NCBI GenBank assembly: GCA_031262845.1
Contig: JAISGZ010000029.1
Span: 1-8,974 of the forward strand
Origin: Propionibacteriaceae bacterium
GTDB lineage: Bacteria; Actinomycetota; Actinomycetes; Propionibacteriales; Propionibacteriaceae
Length of the DNA: 8,974 nucleotides
Direction: 5' to 3'
Shown here: positions 7,688-8,974 of the stretch, in pieces
Layout of the letters: every line of letters begins with the position of its first letter
How positions within the stretch are numbered: the first letter of the stretch is position 1
Program-made: the position numbers and the translations under genes
The notes under the pieces: generated by a model
What the model was told of the DNA's origin: nothing
The model's database searches: none
Seen by the model: the letters and a program-made list of their open reading frames with translations, nothing else

Positions 7688-7709
7688 AATTTTTCCTTTG
7701 GGAAAAATT
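7688..7709. repeat. Hairpin inside the putative MITE (AT-rich)
   Basis: Perfect 9-bp arms AATTTTTCC (7688-7696) and GGAAAAATT (7701-7709) enclose a 4-nt loop, just inside the left terminal repeat. It is much more AT-rich than its surroundings. It could act as a subterminal recognition structure or a transcriptional pause; no U-run follows on either strand. Confidence 0.5.
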
Positions 7710-7757
7710 GCCGTATTCGCGGCACCCGGTGGGGCACCCAGCCGCGTTGTCGTCGTC

Positions 7758-7778
7758 GCCGGTAGATCCACTACCGGC
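7758..7778. repeat. Hairpin inside the putative MITE (GC-rich)
   Basis: Perfect 8-bp arms GCCGGTAG (7758-7765) and CTACCGGC (7771-7778) enclose ATCCA, near the middle of the 188-bp element. It could fold in any transcript running into rlmB. Confidence 0.5.
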
Positions 7779-7861
7779 TCCTCCTCCGCCTTGCTAGCCA
7801 CCCCACCGGCCACCACGAATGACACGACAATTTAGATGCGACAGACCACTAGGCTGAGACC

Positions 7862-8872
7862 GTGGCAGGGAATTCACAGCGCCGGGGGGCGCGTCAACGG
7901 GGCAAAGGGATCGGCGCCCAAGGCCGGACCGCGGGATCGGGCGGCCGACCCCGAAAGGCCCTCGAAGGCAAGGGCCCGACTCCGAAAGCTGAGGACCGGG
8001 TCTATCACAAGGCCTATCGGGGTAAGCAAGCGTCGGCCCGGCGTGACTTGGCCGGAACTGGCGGTCGGTCGGCGGGCTTGCGGTCCGGTCCGCGTACACC
8101 CAAGCTGGGAGCCGATTGGGTGGTCGGGCGGAACCCCGTCTGGGAGGCTCTGCGGGCCGGCGTGCCGGTCAAGGTGGCCTACGTGGCCGAGGGCGCAGAA
8201 CGGGACGACCGGCTGCGTGACATTTTCCGATTCGCCGCCGACCACGCCCAACCGTTGTTGCAGATCACGCGGGCGGAACTTGACCGTTTGACCGGTGGGG
8301 CGGTTCACCAAGGTGTCGCCTTGCAGGTCCCACCCTTTGCTTACGCCGACCCCCAAGAGGTGGTCGACTTGGCCCTCGACCAGTTCGATCTGGCCGCCCG
8401 GGCGGCTGACGACGAGGCACCGCTGGGACCGGTCATCGTGGCCTGTGACCACATCACCGACCCCCACAATCTGGGGGCCATCATCCGCTCCGCAGCCGCT
8501 TTCGGCGCCGTCGGAATCTTGCTTCCACAACGTCGTTCGGCCCATGTCACGGCGGCCGTCTGGAAAGCTTCGGCCGGGGCGGCAGCTCACCTGCCGGTGG
8601 CTCAGGTGACGAATCTCAACCAGGCTCTGGTGGCCTGTGCCAAGGCTGGTTTTACGGTCATTGGGTTGGCCGGTGACGGTGACGCCGTGATCGCCGAGGC
8701 GCCGACCGATGAGCCGATCGTGCTCGTAGTCGGGGCCGAAGATACGGGCTTGTCCCGGCTGGTGCGGGAACACTGCGACGTCGTCGCCCGCATTCCCATG
8801 AGTGACACGATCGAGTCGCTCAACGCCAGCGTCGCGGTCGGCGTGGCGCTGTACGAGCTGCGGCGGTTCTAA
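7862..8872 (+). CDS. rlmB: 23S rRNA 2'-O-ribose methyltransferase RlmB (SpoU/TrmH family)
   Basis: A 336-residue SAM-dependent enzyme of the SPOUT (SpoU/TrmH) superfamily. RlmB in E. coli methylates the ribose of G2251 in 23S rRNA; the same or a nearby target is inferred here. Residues 1-80 are a basic, Gly-rich, probably disordered extension. The SpoU substrate-binding domain spans about 83-160 (DWVVGRNPVWEAL, HQGVALQV). The knotted catalytic domain spans about 189-336: motif 1 DPHNLGAIIRSAAAFG (Asn203, Arg209), motif 2 VVGAEDTGLS (289-298), motif 3 IPMSDTIESLNASVAVG (311-327). Motif 2 has AEDTG where many relatives have AEGxG. The GTG start at 7862 is supported because the resulting MAGNSQRRGA resembles the N-terminus of actinobacterial homologues. 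Its Shine-Dalgarno is weak (AGGCTGAG, 7851-7858) and partly overlaps the end of the upstream repeat element. A related SpoU enzyme such as TsnR is less likely. Confidence 0.93.
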   Translation: MAGNSQRRGARQRGKGIGAQGRTAGSGGRPRKALEGKGPTPKAEDRVYHKAYRGKQASARRDLAGTGGRSAGLRSGPRTPKLGADWVVGRNPVWEALRAGVPVKVAYVAEGAERDDRLRDIFRFAADHAQPLLQITRAELDRLTGGAVHQGVALQVPPFAYADPQEVVDLALDQFDLAARAADDEAPLGPVIVACDHITDPHNLGAIIRSAAAFGAVGILLPQRRSAHVTAAVWKASAGAAAHLPVAQVTNLNQALVACAKAGFTVIGLAGDGDAVIAEAPTDEPIVLVVGAEDTGLSRLVREHCDVVARIPMSDTIESLNASVAVGVALYELRRF

Positions 8873-8887
8873 GACCGATCGCGGTCT
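8872..8887 (+). terminator. Short hairpin at the rlmB stop codon
   Basis: AGACCG (8872-8877) pairs with CGGTCT (8882-8887) around an ATCG loop, starting on the last base of the stop codon. The stem is only 6 bp and no U-run follows, so it is a weak terminator candidate. I see no supportable gene from 8888 to the right edge. Confidence 0.3.
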
Positions 8888-8974
8888 GACGAGATGCCGG
8901 GTCACCGGAGTCGGTCAGCTGCTAGGCCGGGACAGCCAAGTCAATCGGACACGGCCGGGACGAACCGAAAACAG

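Larger units (their letters stand above)
7666..7853. mobile_element. Putative MITE or IS remnant with perfect 19-bp terminal inverted repeats
   Basis: The ends are exact inverted copies: CCTAGTGGTCTGTCGCATC (7666-7684) and its reverse complement (7835-7853). Inside the outer CTAG the sequence begins TG and ends CA (TGGTCTGTCGCATC ... GATGCGACAGACCA), as in IS3- and IS481-type elements. CTAG at both edges could be a 4-bp target duplication, and IS481 is known to prefer CTAG-containing targets. Because CTAG is itself palindromic, duplication and extended repeat cannot be told apart from one copy. The 150-bp interior has no transposase and contains two hairpins. It ends 8 bp before the rlmB start, so it may have replaced or moved the original promoter. 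No second copy is in the window. Confidence 0.55.

Noticed and set aside
7489..7797. A 102-codon plus-strand open frame in the intergenic region
   Set aside because: It has no Shine-Dalgarno, runs through the left half of the inverted-repeat element, and ends in a composition-driven Ser/Pro run.
7874..8905. A 343-codon open frame on the minus strand opposite rlmB
   Set aside because: It is almost entirely antisense to a well-supported rlmB, has no recognisable domain or ribosome binding site, and long antisense frames are expected in GC-rich coding DNA.
8888..8974. Possible tRNA or new gene at the right edge
   Set aside because: No cloverleaf, start codon with ribosome binding site, or recognisable coding stretch could be supported in the remaining 87 bases.

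Overview
The window looks like chromosomal DNA from a high-GC actinobacterium, plausibly Propionibacteriales or a neighbour (inference). The clues are the GC-rich coding sequence, a helicase with actinobacterial Lhr architecture, and an RlmB whose N-terminus (MAGNSQRRGA) is the one I know from actinobacterial 23S rRNA methyltransferases. I see no CRISPR array, rRNA, tRNA or phage gene, and no recognisable multi-gene defence or biosynthetic system.

Layout. Positions 1 to about 4105 hold most of a very long minus-strand gene for an Lhr-type ATP-dependent helicase; its C-terminal end runs off the left edge. Upstream of it, on the same strand, is an AEC-family (auxin efflux carrier type) membrane permease (4259-5197). 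The gap between the two carries nested inverted repeats, one arm of which covers the permease stop codon. Next, still on the minus strand, is a secreted papain-family (C1) cysteine protease (5369-7321). It has a probable lectin-like domain, a Thr/Ser/Pro linker and an unusual Phe-rich hydrophobic C-terminus. A strong GC-rich hairpin (5299-5336) separates it from the permease. Positions 7322-7861 are a long non-coding divergent region. On the plus strand, rlmB (7862-8872) encodes a SpoU-type rRNA 2'-O-methyltransferase, with a small hairpin at its stop codon.

The most interesting DNA is the 540-bp region between the protease and rlmB. The protease side has a candidate promoter followed by an 18/19-bp stem-loop that would lie in the mRNA leader, with a short U-rich run after it, and then a seven-codon leader ORF. 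The rlmB side has a 188-bp segment bounded by perfect 19-bp inverted repeats. It has no ORF of its own and its ends contain CTAG, so it looks like a MITE or insertion-sequence remnant sitting 8 bp upstream of the rlmB start codon.

The genes do not form an obvious pathway. Lhr acts in nucleic-acid repair or remodelling, the permease exports or imports small organic anions, the protease acts outside the cell, and RlmB modifies ribosomal RNA. Permease and lhr could share a transcript. The protease and rlmB look like separate transcription units.
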